Shown here: positions 1 through 11,388 of the stretch, piece by piece
How positions within the stretch are numbered: position 1 is the first letter of the stretch
Layout of the letters: every line of letters starts with the position of its first letter
Assembly (NCBI RefSeq): GCF_963583255.1
Contig: NC_084812.1
Location: forward strand, 24,614,959 to 24,678,958
Origin: Pyrus communis
Lineage: Eukaryota > Streptophyta > Magnoliopsida > Rosales > Rosaceae
Reading direction: 5' to 3'
Length of the DNA: 64,000 nucleotides
The notes under the pieces: generated by a model
Database searches by the model: none
What the model saw: only the letters and a program-made list of their open reading frames with translations
Told to the model about the DNA's origin: nothing
Program-made: the position numbers and the translations under genes

Positions 1-1200
1 GAAAAGTACATGAAGCAATAGATCTACTAACTAAAAGTACAAGCAAAGAGACTCAGGCCAGATTTCACCTTGTTGGACAAGGTCGAACCTCTTGCAGCCA
101 CTTCTCTGTGAGTTTACAAAGATTATATGCTAGAAGGGATGGATGGTAAACAGGTTTTACACGAGGGAATCGATACTACAACACTGAGGAAGGTAGCAGA
201 GTTTTTACACTAGACAAATATGACTTTTCCAAGGGAACTATTGCTAAAAGGACTGAATCTGGGCGAGTTTCAGCTTTCTGGGTGCAATCTGGCTTGAGAG
301 CAGAGTTTGTATGTTGTTTGTTTGATTGGTTGATTGTCCTTATCTGTGTTGTCTCTTTCTCCCTTTATAGGCAGTTTGACCCGACTGTATGGGCTTTGTT
401 CTTGGCTAAAAGTTCTCAAGGGCAGTGAGTCATCTTCTAATTACTTGTAATGCCATTAGAAAGTGTTTTTTTTGCTGATAGTGAGTTGGTCTTTGTCACC
501 TGTCACTCAATTATAGGCAAATGACTTATACCTTGGCTGAGAAGACTTTAGTTTGCATCAGGCTTCATGGCTGGGCTTCGGGGCAAGTTCGACTTGTTTT
601 GGCGCCTTTGGGCTTCCTCAAATACTTAAGGCCAATGTTTAAATATTAACCCAAACACGCCCACCCCTCACTTTTGAGCTGTCAGACATACCATACTTCC
701 AAAACAAAAAGAAACACTAATCAATTGCAATTTGCTACCAACATCTGTGTCTTGCAATTTCTTACCAACATCTTTGTACTATTATTATGAAAATATACAT
801 AAGTAATTAAGTAAGATAAAAATTATACACACATGACGAAATGTCTTTTCATAGCGAGAAGATAATTTCTATGTAACAAGCTAAGTATTTTACACAAAAC
901 AAATAATCTTCTCAAAAGAAAGTAAAACAAACAAAAAGGAACACCTAAGAAGAAAGAATTTTAGAAAAAAGAAGAGAGAGAATTCTCACATATTTTTTTA
1001 GCTTCTACACCCTTTTTTACTTCTGATTATATCATTGAGTAAATCAAACACAAACAACGAATATGATTAAATAAAAATGTGTGAAGCAAACAATGTATGT
1101 ATTTATCATTTCTCAAAACGAAATGGCAACAACCAAAAACAAAATGCAGTGCAAGTTTTGGTGCCCCAAAAAGCCTCAACCGATAATTAATGGTCATAAA
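1..1200. other. Gene-free start of window
   Basis: I see no open frame resembling a known protein. Roughly 60-650 has the texture of a retrotransposon LTR or untranslated leader (less AT-rich than its surroundings, no frame, a run about 'gggcttcctcaaatac'), but I cannot delimit ends or a target duplication. From 1040 to 1130 lies one arm of a MITE-like sequence that recurs near 25.7 kb. Confidence 0.4.
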
Positions 1201-1210
1201 AATGCTAACC

Positions 1211-1370
1211 ACCTCACCACTTAATACTATGGTCTAGTATTATTCTTCACTTGTAAGTAAGAGGTCTTAGTTTCGATTTTCGCCAAAGGTGAAATTGAAC
1301 TACATTATTATGGTTCAACTCCTTCACCCCCTTAGTGTAAATACCATCATTTGTTTATAAAAAAAAAAAA
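1211..1370 (+). mobile_element. SINE-like retroposon
   Basis: The sequence has the shape of a tRNA-derived plant SINE. It contains a degenerate box-B-like stretch ('agtttcgattttcgcc'), no coding frame and an A-rich tail ending about 1370. An imperfect direct repeat flanks it ('atgctaacc' before, 'atgctcaac' after). The reverse complement of 10518-10650 matches it over most of its length, which supports a dispersed family. Boundaries are approximate. Confidence 0.55.
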
Positions 1371-1952
1371 TATGCTCAACACCTTAAGTAAAAGAGTAGT
1401 CCTACACTTATCATCTAGTTGTACTATCACTTGTACCGTCTCTCTAATAACATTTTTGCAGGTTAAATTCATCTTGTAAAGATTTCATCCATATTGGTGT
1501 CAACAAAGGGGATCTAACTTGTTGATGATAGATTAATCAACACTAAGCCAAAAAGATAAACCGTAAAGCAAATTGCGTGCAAATTTATCCAAAGGAAGCC
1601 TCTCCCCTGAAAAGAGATTTTCTCCAAATTTCTTACACCAAATTCTCTTAATCATTTAGTTCGGGCCCTTGAAATTATGCATAAATAAAGGATAAATAAA
1701 GCTCCAAAACACTTTAGGGCTTCCGCTATTCCGCACCGTAATTCGTGCCCTTAATTAATCACATAAATCACGAACCAATTTAATTGCATGATCAAAGATC
1801 ACGAAAACCCTAAACCCAATTACAAGAAGAAAAATGCATTTGGCAAGGCTACAAGCTTACAAAGTCTGATCAAACTTAGTTTTAAATTAGTGTCGATAAC
1901 TATAATTCGATCACAAGTCTGAATGATCGAGATCAACAACCCTTTATTTTTT

Positions 1953-2106
1953 AGAAAAACTAATAAAAAAGGTTTGAAAATTTTGAGCTTTAATGGTAAG
2001 AACAAAATAAAAGGTAAAGTGAATAGTATCAGGATTGACTTTTTTATGTAAAAATATGATTTTTCGTTAAAGTGAACAATACCGGAAGCTTTTCGTTAAA
2101 GTTCCC
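1953..2106. mobile_element. hAT-like MITE, 155-bp family, copy 1
   Basis: A 154-bp non-coding element is flanked by a perfect direct repeat 'ttatttttt' (1944-1952 and 2107-2115). It starts with 'agaaaaactaat' and ends with 'gttaaagttccc', an imperfect terminal inverted repeat. The same sequence recurs at 11980-12134 and 28457-28612, each with its own perfect 8-bp target duplication. An 8-bp duplication is the hallmark of hAT elements. Confidence 0.75.
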
Positions 2107-2467
2107 TTATTTTTTCTCAAACAAGAACCATAAATTGGGTTGGTCTAAACTTTTTTTTTTAAAATTATTATTATTTAGGAATGGAAAAATGCTTGAAACT
2201 ATTAGAATATTTAAAGGATGAGAGTTTTGAACATAGAAATTTAACATTATTTATTTTTATTAAGATATTGAATCACATACATGTGTTAGTTTTAAACTAT
2301 TGGCATCTAATAATATTCATACAAAATCTAGAAATGAATTCAACATCACTACCTCAAGATGTTAATCAATCATTCCTAACTAGTATCATTGAACTCGTAT
2401 GAGTCTACAATATCTACATCACTCATCATAAAAATAAAAAATAAAAAATATTTGAAAAAACCAAATT

Positions 2468-3427
2468 TTACGAAGTTTGGTTTAGTAAAGAATCAAACCG
2501 TGGATCTCTAAAAACGCTAGCAATGCATCCACTCCCGCCATCAATCACCTTCAGCAGCGCAACTGCCTTGCTCTTCGCTTTTGTGCCGCCATTCTCCGCC
2601 ACGTCAGCAACCCCATCCACCACTCCCATCCCCTCCTCCCTCACCTCCCTCAGCCCCCAATCTCCGCCGCACGTGGCCAAATTGAGCAGCGCCCCCACCG
2701 CGTTCTCCTTGCTCCTCAAGCTCGACCCGGTCGAGAGATCCAGCAAATCAGCCAAAACCCTTATCCCGGAAACCCTCTGAAACGCCTCCTCGCTCTCCTC
2801 GCACCCCGCCACCTGCGCGATCACCGCCGTGGCGTCCTCCACGATCCCCACCCGCCCGTCCTTCACTACCAATGTAAAAAGCGTGGGAACCGCCCCGAGC
2901 TCCACCAAGGCGATGCGGTTGGGCGCGTAGAGAGCGATCCCGAACAGCGCCTTCAGCGCGTCCTTCACAGACCGCGGCGGCGAGTTAGGGCACTTGACGA
3001 TGTCGATCAGGGAGTAGACGATGTCGCGCTTGGAGCCGATGATGGGGCGGTAGTCGTCAACGACGAGGAGGCTGTGAAGGGTGGCGGCGGAAGACTGGAC
3101 GGCGGACGGGGAGGAGGAAGGGGAGGCGTGTTGGCGGAGAGAGTGGGAGAGAGCATCGAGGAGGCCTTGTGTGGAGATGAGGGAGTCGCGGCAGGAGATG
3201 GAGAGGTTTAGGAGGGTGGCGGCGGCGTCGTCTTGGAGGTAAGGGGAGGAGTCGAAGAGGGTTTCGGACAAGTAAGGGATGGCGCCAGATTCGGCAACGA
3301 AGGGGCGGCTGTCCGGTTCGAGCTTGGTGATGAGGCGAAGCTCTTTGAGGGCGTCGGCTCGGGTTTGGGAGGAGACAGAGCTGAGCTTGGAGACCAGGGA
3401 CGGAACCGTATGGAGCTTCACTTCCAT
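2468..3427 (-). CDS. ARM-repeat protein, VAC8/PUB-ARM type without U-box
   Basis: This intronless gene encodes 319 residues. The first ATG of the frame is at 3427 (MEVKLHTVPS); the frame runs open further upstream but without an ATG. The protein is a chain of degenerate armadillo repeats: hydrophobic helices with repeated 'AAATLLNLS', 'SAATLHSLL' and 'NAVGALLNLA' signatures between residues about 20 and 300. No U-box, F-box or kinase domain is present. Length and architecture fit the small plant ARM proteins related to the C-terminal half of plant U-box ligases; such proteins are thought to act as protein-binding scaffolds, but the partner cannot be told. The coding part is much more GC-rich than its surroundings. 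A TATA-like stretch lies at 3631-3640, about 200 nt upstream of the ATG. Confidence 0.82.
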   Translation of the reverse strand: MEVKLHTVPSLVSKLSSVSSQTRADALKELRLITKLEPDSRPFVAESGAIPYLSETLFDSSPYLQDDAAATLLNLSISCRDSLISTQGLLDALSHSLRQHASPSSSPSAVQSSAATLHSLLVVDDYRPIIGSKRDIVYSLIDIVKCPNSPPRSVKDALKALFGIALYAPNRIALVELGAVPTLFTLVVKDGRVGIVEDATAVIAQVAGCEESEEAFQRVSGIRVLADLLDLSTGSSLRSKENAVGALLNLATCGGDWGLREVREEGMGVVDGVADVAENGGTKAKSKAVALLKVIDGGSGCIASVFRDPRFDSLLNQTS

Positions 3428-3630
3428 GTTTGCGATGTCCGTGTCTGATTGTGTTTGGAGTTGGAATTTCCGGTTTTGGGTTTGTTGGGATGATCGCAAG
3501 AGGAAAGGGATGCGATTTTAATAGGAGAAAGGAGTATTAATGGTATTGGTGGTGGTTGGTTAGTTGTGTTTGAAAAGGAAGTGCCTGCGAGTTGAAAAGT
3601 TACAAAGTCGGAAATGATCAGCTCTTCTGT

Positions 3631-3640
3631 GTATATATAC
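3631..3640 (-). promoter_or_regulatory. TATA-like element of the ARM-repeat gene
   Basis: The 'gtatatatac' block sits about 200 nt upstream of the ATG at 3427 and is the only clear TATA-like site there. It is nearly palindromic, so orientation is inferred from the gene. Confidence 0.4.
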
Positions 3641-3739
3641 TAATTTTCTTCACTATGCCCGCCAAATTTGCATGTCAATTAACAACAAAACAATACTTGA
3701 CTATTAAAAAATGAGTAAAAATTCTTACTCAAAATATTT

Positions 3740-4020
3740 AGCATTTTAATCACGGATTTTTGTGCTTATGATCAGAAATGTTCATACTATGAATCATACT
3801 GTAAAGATCATCTCTGCCAAAAAAAAAAAAAAAAAATTAAAACTAAGGTCGTTTAGTTAATCTATTGTAGCAAATACATAAAAGGTGTGTATAATGCTTT
3901 TACCAATATTGTACATTTGTTTTTAAACTGTTTGATGATTAAACGACCTTAGTTTTAATTGATTTTTTACAGAAAAGATCTTTATATGATGATTTATAAT
4001 ATAAACAGTTTTGATTATAA
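3740..4020. mobile_element. MITE with long inner inverted repeats
   Basis: Inverted copies of 'aaaactaaggtcgttta' lie at about 3839-3857 and 3940-3958. They are embedded in longer, weaker inverted arms ('gatcatctctgc' against 'gcagaaaagatc'-type sequence) reaching about 3740 and 4020. There is no coding frame. The outer ends and target duplication are not resolved. Confidence 0.5.
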
Positions 4021-4529
4021 AATAAGAGGTTCTATAAATTGACAATAAACTATTTTGAAAAATTTTAAGTAGAAATCCATACTTAACTTATCTTTGAGTA
4101 ACCAAGTATTATTCTAACAACAAACAACGAAACCGCGGATTGCCCCCAAGTTTCTTTTTCTAATCATGCAGTTCAAGCTCTTCACTCCTTCTCAATATAC
4201 ATAGTAAATTAGTGTAGATATTGCTTATAATAAATAAATAAATAACTAAAAAAAAATAAAATAAAACAAGAAATTAATAAAAGAGTAAATGATTAATAGG
4301 GTTTTTACTGTACAATAATAACTCTTATTTTGACGCAAATAATTAATAGGATTAATTGCGAGAGAGGGACATGGTCACAAATTGTAAGTTTAGGAAGGAT
4401 CAGGCCAACCTATATTTTCTTGATCCTTTAAAAATATATGTTCATTTTTTTCATGATGATGATAACTTAATTTGGTCGATTGTTTGGAAGAAGACCTTAA
4501 CTTGGTCGAGAGTTGAAGAATTTAAGAAT

Positions 4530-4751
4530 TTGTTTGGATGTGCTTTTAAAATAACTGAAAGTGTTTTTGGTGAAAATATTTTTGGAACCAATCCTTAGTA
4601 AAAATGCAAGTAAATTTTCGAAAATCACTTAAAGTGCTACCTAGAAGAAGCACATAACTGATGATTATTGCAAAAAGCACTTTAAGTGCTTTTGGAACCA
4701 AAAAATATTTTATCTAAAAGTGTTTTCAGTCATTTTAAAAGTACATTTATA
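4530..4751. mobile_element. Self-complementary MITE, 'tgtttggatgt' family, copy 1
   Basis: The left arm ('ttttaaaataactgaaagtg') is the approximate reverse complement of the right arm ('ttttcagtcattttaaaa'), so the whole element can fold on itself. A second copy lies at 21711-21938. No target duplication could be fixed. Confidence 0.6.
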
Positions 4752-6333
4752 CAAGCTATAAGTTGGCAGACCAATTAAAACTGTAACTCGTGTATAAATT
4801 AAGGGCTCGTTATTACAATTAAGCTAAAATTTTATTATAATCACTTTTTTCTGGGATTATTTGGATTAAAACCTACATCTCTACGCAACAATTTTTTTGT
4901 TCATTAGTTGTACTTATATTACATATAACATGTTATGTTCCTTACTTGAGGTAGTAGTTCCGAACCCTCTTATCTTTTAATAATAGTAAAATTAGGGCAG
5001 AACTGTCACTTAATAAAAATGGTTGCCAAGAGTTGGTCCCGTAGTATTCAGTAAGTATACATATAAAATATGACTTCATTTCATTTATGGATTAAATTGA
5101 TAGTTTGACAAAATAATGGTGGATGTATACCTATATTTTGTATATAGTCCACAGAAATTGGAGAATTTACTTTGTTACTTTATTTTCCTAAAGGATGACA
5201 ACCTAACTGCATGATATGATTCATGAAATGAAAAATATAAATTTAATTATGATGGGGAAAGGGCATGGAGATGATTATTCAAGTCCACATGCATTGACTG
5301 TATAATTTTCGTAAGAAGAGAATAACTTATATGAATCAAGTTTATCGCCGTTGTAATGTCCTGACTTAATGAATGAAATGTCAACGGCTGACCAATTACC
5401 TGGAAAGCTGTTGGTTTGCTAGATAACTAGCAAATTAAGAAAGAGAGAAATATAAATTAAGAGAGAAAGAAATATATAATTATTTAATTGATGATGACAA
5501 GGCAACTAAGTATTCGGTGTAGGTTGGCTCTTGAATGAATCGAATCAAACATATAATAATATATACAGATAGAAGGAAGCTAGAGGGTGCCGCACCAAGA
5601 GTCAATGCTATCTCAAGGATACATTATATTATATGAAAGAGGATAATGACTCTTATGAAACGAGGTGAACTGTCACGAAGACATTTTATTTTAATAAAAA
5701 ATAACATGTGTCATTTTTTTAATACATTATATCATATTATTAAAAACGAGACGTCACCTAATATACATTTCATATAAGATGTTCTCATGATCGGAGGAAA
5801 TATAAGACCTGTCAGTAGTTGTGACATGAGTCTTACGTCAATCTTTGCTAAATTCTGTTCAATAAGTGGACATCATCTAATTTTAGAAAATAAAAAATAA
5901 AAACCTCTCATATATATATATAAAGTCCTGCCCTCATAAGGTTCTCATTTTGAGGATATGCGAATATCAAATGCATATTAACCATAATCTTATCAAATGC
6001 ATATTAGTCATAAGATTATATTAAATAAAATCCAAAGACTTAAAACATTTAACAATTTAATAAAGCAATAATCATATTCCTGATTTACAATGAATTCAAT
6101 TACTGAGATAGAGGCAGTAATTGGACTTCAAAAGAAAGGCTCTATCAAGAATCAAGCATTTCACCAAATTATCCTTGTACATTAAAAAGTACCTTTCCAC
6201 ATTTAGCTCCTCTTGCATCTACTTGCATGTCTTCCCATCCCACATCCAACTACCCAAGGCACACCTACCTCCAACCCAAATCCAACCAAGATTGCCGCAC
6301 CCAAATCTCATCCTCCCAAGATCCACCACCAAT
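4752..6333. other. Intergenic, AT-rich, no gene seen
   Basis: I see no frame with protein-like composition and no RNA gene. The proline-rich frames at 6121-6493 lie at and across the left edge of the gypsy element and resemble no protein I recognise. Confidence 0.5.
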
Positions 6334-6562
6334 TGACAACCCAAGCTCAACATCTTCCCCAATATACAGTAACAGAGTATTTCTTATTTCATTAACAAAT
6401 CAAGAACAACAACTTCCTTCTACAATCTTCCCTAATATAACACTAGGCAGCTTAACCTCTAAGCCACCGATTCCTAACTGTCTAACCACTTAACAGATTG
6501 CTGACTCAACAATATTATCTTAACAATATTGCCACATCATCAGCTCAACATGTATCCTATCA
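6334..6562 (-). repeat. 3' LTR of the gypsy element
   Basis: This 229-bp copy aligns along its length with 9072-9320. It reads TGATAGG...TGTCA on the minus strand. Relative to the 5' LTR it lacks about 20 bp near 6550 and carries many substitutions, so insertion is not recent. Confidence 0.85.
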
Positions 6563-6667
6563 ATACCCCCCTCAAAACAAGGCTTGTATCACAAGACTTC
6601 TACAACAAAAACACAAACATTACACAACCAATTCATAAGCAACATTATAAACATAACAGAAACAAGA

Positions 6668-7036
6668 TTACAGATGAACCACTATTGGAAACTTGGTTTT
6701 TAAGTCTGCATAATTCTTCCAAGTTGCATCTTCTGGAGGATGATTTTGCCATTGAACCAACACCTCGGTTGTAGCTAAATTACCTTCCTTGACTAACTTC
6801 CGTTCCAAAATCCTTACTGGCACATCTTGGAGTATCCCATCATCAGTGAGTAACATCAGCTTGTATGCCATAGTACCAACCTTGGCTAGCACTTCAAAAT
6901 GAGCATAGAATTTAGGCTCTAGCTTATGAAATGGGTGGCCAACTAAGGACAATTGTTGATAAGCGACTGGTTTGAGGTAAACCAAATCTCCCACCTGAAA
7001 AAACTCTCTCAGTTCTGTGCTTACTGACTTGGACAA
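6668..7036 (-). pseudogene. Gypsy integrase C-terminus with chromodomain
   Basis: A 122-codon open stretch encodes the GPF/GPY-like end of integrase ('LEPKFYAHFEVLAKVGTMAY', then 'VPVRILERKLV') followed by a chromodomain ('ATTEVLVQWQNHPPEDATW', then 'LKTKFP'). The chromodomain, which in chromoviruses guides integration to marked chromatin, still looks well conserved. It is part of the defective element at 6334-9320 and is separated from the integrase core by stop codons. Confidence 0.8.
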
Positions 7037-7236
7037 ACATTTTATTACAAGTAGCTGCCAGATTAGCTTTTAAGAGAAAAAAAATATTCTATTTCTCTCA
7101 AGCAAGCTTCTGTCAACCATCTCCAATTTTGTAGTACCGTCTTCATATACTAGAACCTCAAGGGGTGATTGCTCATAAACTGCTTCATAGGGACTCATTT
7201 TTGTCGTTGAATGATGGGCAATGTTGCAACTCCATT

Positions 7237-7720
7237 CTACCTATGGCAACCAAGTTGCCCATTTATTAGGTTGTAGACTACATAAACACTTAAGATATGT
7301 TTATAAGCAGCGATTAACCTCTTCCGTTTGACCATCGGTTTGTGAATGATAGCCCAAACTAAAACATAGAGAAAACCCTTATGAAGCAAAGAATGCCTTC
7401 CAAAACTTACTAATGAAAACCCGGTCCCTATCACACACAATTAAAGCTGGCATTCCATGGAGTTTGAAGATGTTTTGCACAAATAATTATGCCACAGAAG
7501 TAGCATTATATGGATGAGAAAGGGAAAGGAAGTGAGCATACTTTGAAAGCCTATCCACCACCACCCAGATAACAGTTTTCCCCTTGCTTGGTGGTAGCCC
7601 AATGATGAAGCCTATAGAAATATCAGTCCAGATATTTGTAAGAATGGGTAATGGTTGCAATAAGCCTGATGGAGCAAGAGTCATATTTTTGTTGTTGACA
7701 AACTTGACAATTTGTTACCA
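7237..7720 (-). pseudogene. Gypsy integrase core remnants
   Basis: Short open pieces carry integrase-like sequence: 'TNIWTDISIGFIIGLPPSKG' and 'VIWVVVDRLSKYAHF' at 7487-7684, then further fragments to about 7237. Several stops and shifts interrupt the core. Order and strand agree with the RNase H fragment upstream and the chromodomain downstream. Confidence 0.75.
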
Positions 7721-7721
7721 T

Positions 7722-8717
7722 TTACTTGATGTCTTTCTTTGTTCCATTCCAATGAAAAGTGTGAGATATACTCTTATAGGTTTTTAGAAACCCCGCATGA
7801 CTTGCAATAGGGCTGTAATGATGCTCCTCGAAAACCTTGCATTTCCAAGAACTTGCATGACTTAACACAATTCGATCTTTATACCTTAAGAACTCATTTT
7901 TCACCTTATACCTCAAAGTACTAAGCACTGTAGAATCAGAGGGATATAAAACTTCTTGAATCTTGTTTTTCCATTTCTTGATGGCATGAAGAATCGCCAT
8001 CATTTCCCTTTCGTATGCTGACAAAGATTGATTCCTCACACTAAGAGCTTTACTAGTGAATGCAATTGGTTGACCCGATTGTTGCAAGACATCACCAATC
8101 CCAAAACCTGATGCATTAGTTTCAATGGTGAATGGTTGGGAAAAATTAGGAAGGGCTAAAACATGAGGAGACAACATAGCTTGTTTGAGTTCCTGGAATG
8201 CAGTGGTAGCAGCCTCAGACCAATGGAAGTTGTCTTTCTTTGTGAACGCTGTCAATGGACCTACTATTCTCCTAAATCATGGAATGAAGTTGCGATAGTA
8301 ACCAGTGAGACCAAGGAAACCTAGAAGTGATTTAATGGAAGTGGGAACTAGCCAGTTAGCAATGGCCTCCAATTTAAAAAGGTCAGCTGCTAAACCGTCC
8401 TGGGAGAAAATATGTCCCAAATATTCCATAGTAGTTTGACCAAATGCACACTTAGACTTCTTAACAAACAGTGTATTAGCTTGCAGCAAATGGAAGACAG
8501 TTTTGAGATGATCCATATGTGATTCCCAATATTGGCTGTAAACCAATATATCATAAAAAAAAACGAGAATGAATTTCCTGAGATATGGTTGAAAAATTTC
8601 ATTCATAAGGCACTGGAATGTGGCCGGAGCATTTGTTAAGCCAAAAGGTATAACCAAAAACTCGTAATGCCCATCATGGGTTTGAAATGCAGTTTTCTCT
8701 ATATCACTAGGATGCAT
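7722..8717 (-). pseudogene. Gypsy reverse transcriptase and RNase H remnant
   Basis: Two open pieces (8277-8717 and 7722-8255) carry RT motifs ('FLVIPFGLTNAPATFQ', 'YLGHIFSQDGL', 'FLGLTGYYRNFIP') and an RNase H start ('FTIETNASGFGIGDVLQQ'). The catalytic box reads VFFYDILVYS, where the family has FFDDILVYS, so one of the two catalytic aspartates is replaced by tyrosine. After 'AILHAIKKWKN' the sequence jumps to a later part of the polyprotein, which suggests another internal deletion. Confidence 0.85.
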
Positions 8718-8872
8718 CCTAATTTAATGATATCCGGATCTCAAATCTAACTTAGAGAAAAAGTAGGACCCGGAATAAGATTCATCATTTCTTGAAGAAT
8801 CGGATCGGAATGGGTGTCGTCTGACGATTCACCAAGAGATCCACTACCCTTTGTGGATAAAGACTGCAATTG

Positions 8873-9034
8873 TTAAAGAATCAACTCGTGGGTTGCGCGA
8901 TATTCTTCATTGGATTCTCTGAATTCATTTCTGGATTCCTTGAATTCATTTTGGAAATCAGCGAACAAGGATTCAAGCTTCAATACACGAGTATCCATGT
9001 TTTTTTTGGAAGCAAAGCGAGTCATACGCGAGGA
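8873..9034 (-). pseudogene. Gypsy Gag N-terminus remnant
   Basis: A short frame just inside the primer binding site reads 'MTRFASKKNMDTRVLKLESL', the kind of coiled start found in chromovirus Gag. It ends at a stop; a deletion then joins it to the RT region near 8800. Confidence 0.5.
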
Positions 9035-9071
9035 AGGATCAAGTAGGATCAAAAGCACTGGCTGATACCAA

Positions 9072-9320
9072 TGATACCACCCAAGCTCTGCGTCTTCCCC
9101 AATATGCAGTAGCAGAGTATTTCTTATTTCATTAACAAATCAACAACATCAACTTCCTTCTAAAATCTTCCCTAATATAGCACTAGGTAGCTTAATCTCT
9201 AAGCCACTAACTCCTGTCTAACCATTTAACAGATTGCTAACTCAACAATATTATCTTAACAATACTGCCACATCATCAACTCAACCTGCTGAGTCATCAT
9301 TAAGTCTCAGTATCCTATCA
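9072..9320 (-). repeat. 5' LTR of the gypsy element
   Basis: This 249-bp LTR pairs with 6334-6562. On the minus strand it starts TGATAGG and ends GGTATCA, directly followed by the primer binding site. Confidence 0.85.
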
Positions 9321-9325
9321 CCAAC

Positions 9326-10517
9326 CCACCCCGAAATCCCATCTTCACAACCCCAATAGCCCCACCTCCAAACTCTCCCAACAACACGATCCAACAGATC
9401 AGAACCCAGACTTGCACCTCTAGGAATGATACCCTAACGACCCAAATGATTCACATAACTATTCATGCCACGTCGACGACTTCCACTTCAAGATTGAAAG
9501 CCCACTACTAAGTTTGAAAGGAATAGGGACATTATAGTAATCACATTGGTTTCATTTCAATTCATGTGTTTTAATAAAGAACTTATATAGATAAATACAA
9601 TTCTTACTTCAATTCCGAAACTTTAGTTAACGGTTTCAACTTGAATCTGATTCTGACTCTAACTCATTCTAACTCCTCCTCAATTCAATTACACGTGTTC
9701 TAATTACGGATTAGTAAACGACCATTAGAGCATGTCTACCAGTGAAAGGCAAGGCAATTGAATTACCCAAAATCCAATAAAACTACTCCATTGGCCCAAA
9801 ATGAGGAGGGCAAATGGTAGGCCACATAAAGCTCGACCCAAAGCCCGGTCAAAATCTGTCAACCTCTTGGCTTGTTGTTGGCTTGGCTAACGTCAGCCAT
9901 GCACTCAAATTTTTGTGTGTTTGCCGCGTGAAACACATACGCGATGAAGGAGACTGAGCCAACAAAGTTTGATGTCGTACATCGTGCAGTCATGATGTAC
10001 GATGAAGGTTGTGATCGCATGATTCATAGGATCCCCAAGAAAAGAATCCGACGAGGATCATTTTCGGTAAAAAAAATCCAATCCCCTAATGACTATACAT
10101 GTGGCGTCTTACAAGCCATTGAATTTCAAATGCTAAAATGATCCAATGGTCCATGGACATGAAATTTTTTTTTTCCAATTCAATTTAAAAAAAAAAAAAA
10201 AATTAGGACAATCAATAAAAGTTCCAAAAAAAAAAAAATTTCGAAAACATAATTGTAAAAATACAAAAAAAAAAATGCTTTGCTATTTCACGTTTCTCAT
10301 GTTCGTGTGAACGGTGGTGTATAGTGTAGGCAAATATTACTTCTTTTTTAACAAACTATTGAAGGAGAGGTTTTTCAGTGTGCCGAAAATACGAACCGGT
10401 ATACCAAGTGTTATAGTACAAGTGGTTGAAGATTTTTTTTTCCCCAGTTTCCAACCACTTATATTATGACACTTGATGTACCGATTCGTGTTCCCGTCAC
10501 ATTATAATTTTTTTCCT
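9326..10517. other. Intergenic, no gene seen
   Basis: This is AT-rich DNA with poly-A tracts around 10180-10275. The 65-codon frame at 9944-10141 resembles nothing I know. 9745-9905 has the composition of a Maleae MITE end ('agagcatgtctaccag'). Confidence 0.4.
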
Positions 10518-10650
10518 ATTGAAGTGGTGGCTTAACCTCATAATAGATTAGTAATAATGTGGTTCAAAATTTGTCTTTGGCGAGAAGTGAACTTAAGATC
10601 TATCACTTACAAGTAAAGAGGGATACCACTAGAACGTAATATTAAGTATT
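10518..10650 (-). mobile_element. SINE-like retroposon, second copy
   Basis: The reverse complement matches the SINE-like copy at 1211-1370: 'cttgtaagtgatagatctta' against 'cttgtaagtaagaggtctta', 'tctcgccaaag', and 'gaaccacattatta'. It is diverged, and no clean target duplication is visible. Confidence 0.5.
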
Positions 10651-10839
10651 TTATTTAATTATCCATTATAAATATATTTGTAAATACAACCGCAATTGCA
10701 ATGGAAAAACGAATGCCACCACACAAAGACAATTACTTTTTAGAGTAAATAGTAATTGTAATTGGGCTTCCCTAACCATGACAATGACAAAACAGGTAGA
10801 CGTGCTCTTAACAACATCAATTTTATATATGTCATTAAT

Positions 10840-11023
10840 AGAGTAAGATTCTCTCATTTTTTTTTTTTTTTCTTCCCTTCCCTCCCCTTCTATTTGAACA
10901 GTCACGGTTAAACTACGTTAACATCTTATATTAATTTTTTATAGAAAAAGAAAGACAAAATAAGAGAATGTGATATGAGAGGATGGAAGGGAATGGAAAG
11001 AGGAGGGAAGAGAATTATAGTTC
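10840..11023. mobile_element. Mutator-like MITE, 'cacggttaag' family, copy 1
   Basis: A 184-bp element is flanked by a perfect 9-bp duplication 'gtcattaat' (10831-10839 and 11024-11032). The arms are inverted ('attctctc...cccttccctcc' against 'ggaaagaggagggaagagaat'), and the centre carries the family signature 'agtcacggttaa'. A 9-bp duplication points to Mutator-type transposition. Confidence 0.8.
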
Positions 11024-11347
11024 GTCATTAATACATGTAGTAGTTCTTACAACTTCAGTTTTTACCCAAGACTAATATTGTAGCAGATGATGTTTTACCG
11101 TAATGATAAAAAACAATTATATTTATGCACTATAGTACGGGTTCGATTCCCACCAATTTTTCTCTTCTAACTACTAACTATAAATCCACCCACTCATTGC
11201 TCTACTAAAAAAGACAATGTTGAAAATATAAAACATTGTTGACTTAGTGGTAATACCATATTTAAGAAGGAAATGATCACAAAGGTATGATTTGTTCGCC
11301 CATTGACATTATAAAATTTCTTTATCTTATTGTCTCTCTTCTTCTCT

Positions 11348-11349
<2 letters not shown>

Positions 11350-11387
<38 letters not shown>
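11350..11387. repeat. Poly-T tract
   Basis: About 38 uninterrupted T, preceded by a CT-rich stretch. A SINE-like arrangement ('gttgacttagtggtaatacc') lies just upstream at 11240, so the tract may mark a retroposon end. Confidence 0.7.

Positions 11388-11388
<1 letters not shown>

Larger units (their letters stand above)
6334..9320 (-). mobile_element. Ty3/gypsy chromovirus, internally deleted, both LTRs present
   Basis: This is a retrotransposon in minus orientation. The 5' LTR is at 9072-9320 and the 3' LTR at 6334-6562. Next to the 5' LTR is an initiator-Met-type primer binding site ('tggtatcag' on the minus strand, about 9061-9070). Next to the 3' LTR is a polypurine tract ('ttttgaggggggtat', about 6563-6577). 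Flanks ccaat (6329-6333) and ccaac (9321-9325) are a 4/5 target duplication. The remaining coding parts, in minus order, are a Gag start, reverse transcriptase, RNase H, integrase fragments and a C-terminal chromodomain. At about 3 kb it is far shorter than an autonomous element. Most of gag, the protease and the start of RT are missing, and the frame is broken repeatedly. It cannot be active on its own. Confidence 0.9.

Noticed and set aside
3428..3499. N-terminal extension of the ARM-repeat protein (24 codons)
   Set aside because: The extended frame would have to start at TTG; the first ATG is at 3427.
2523..3521. Three plus-strand open frames over the ARM-repeat gene
   Set aside because: They are antisense shadows of the GC-rich coding region; the minus frame has the repeat structure and the plausible start.
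11130..11160. tRNA gene suggested by 'gggttcgattcccacc'
   Set aside because: Only a box-B/T-arm-like string; no cloverleaf with acceptor and anticodon arms can be formed nearby. More likely a SINE remnant.
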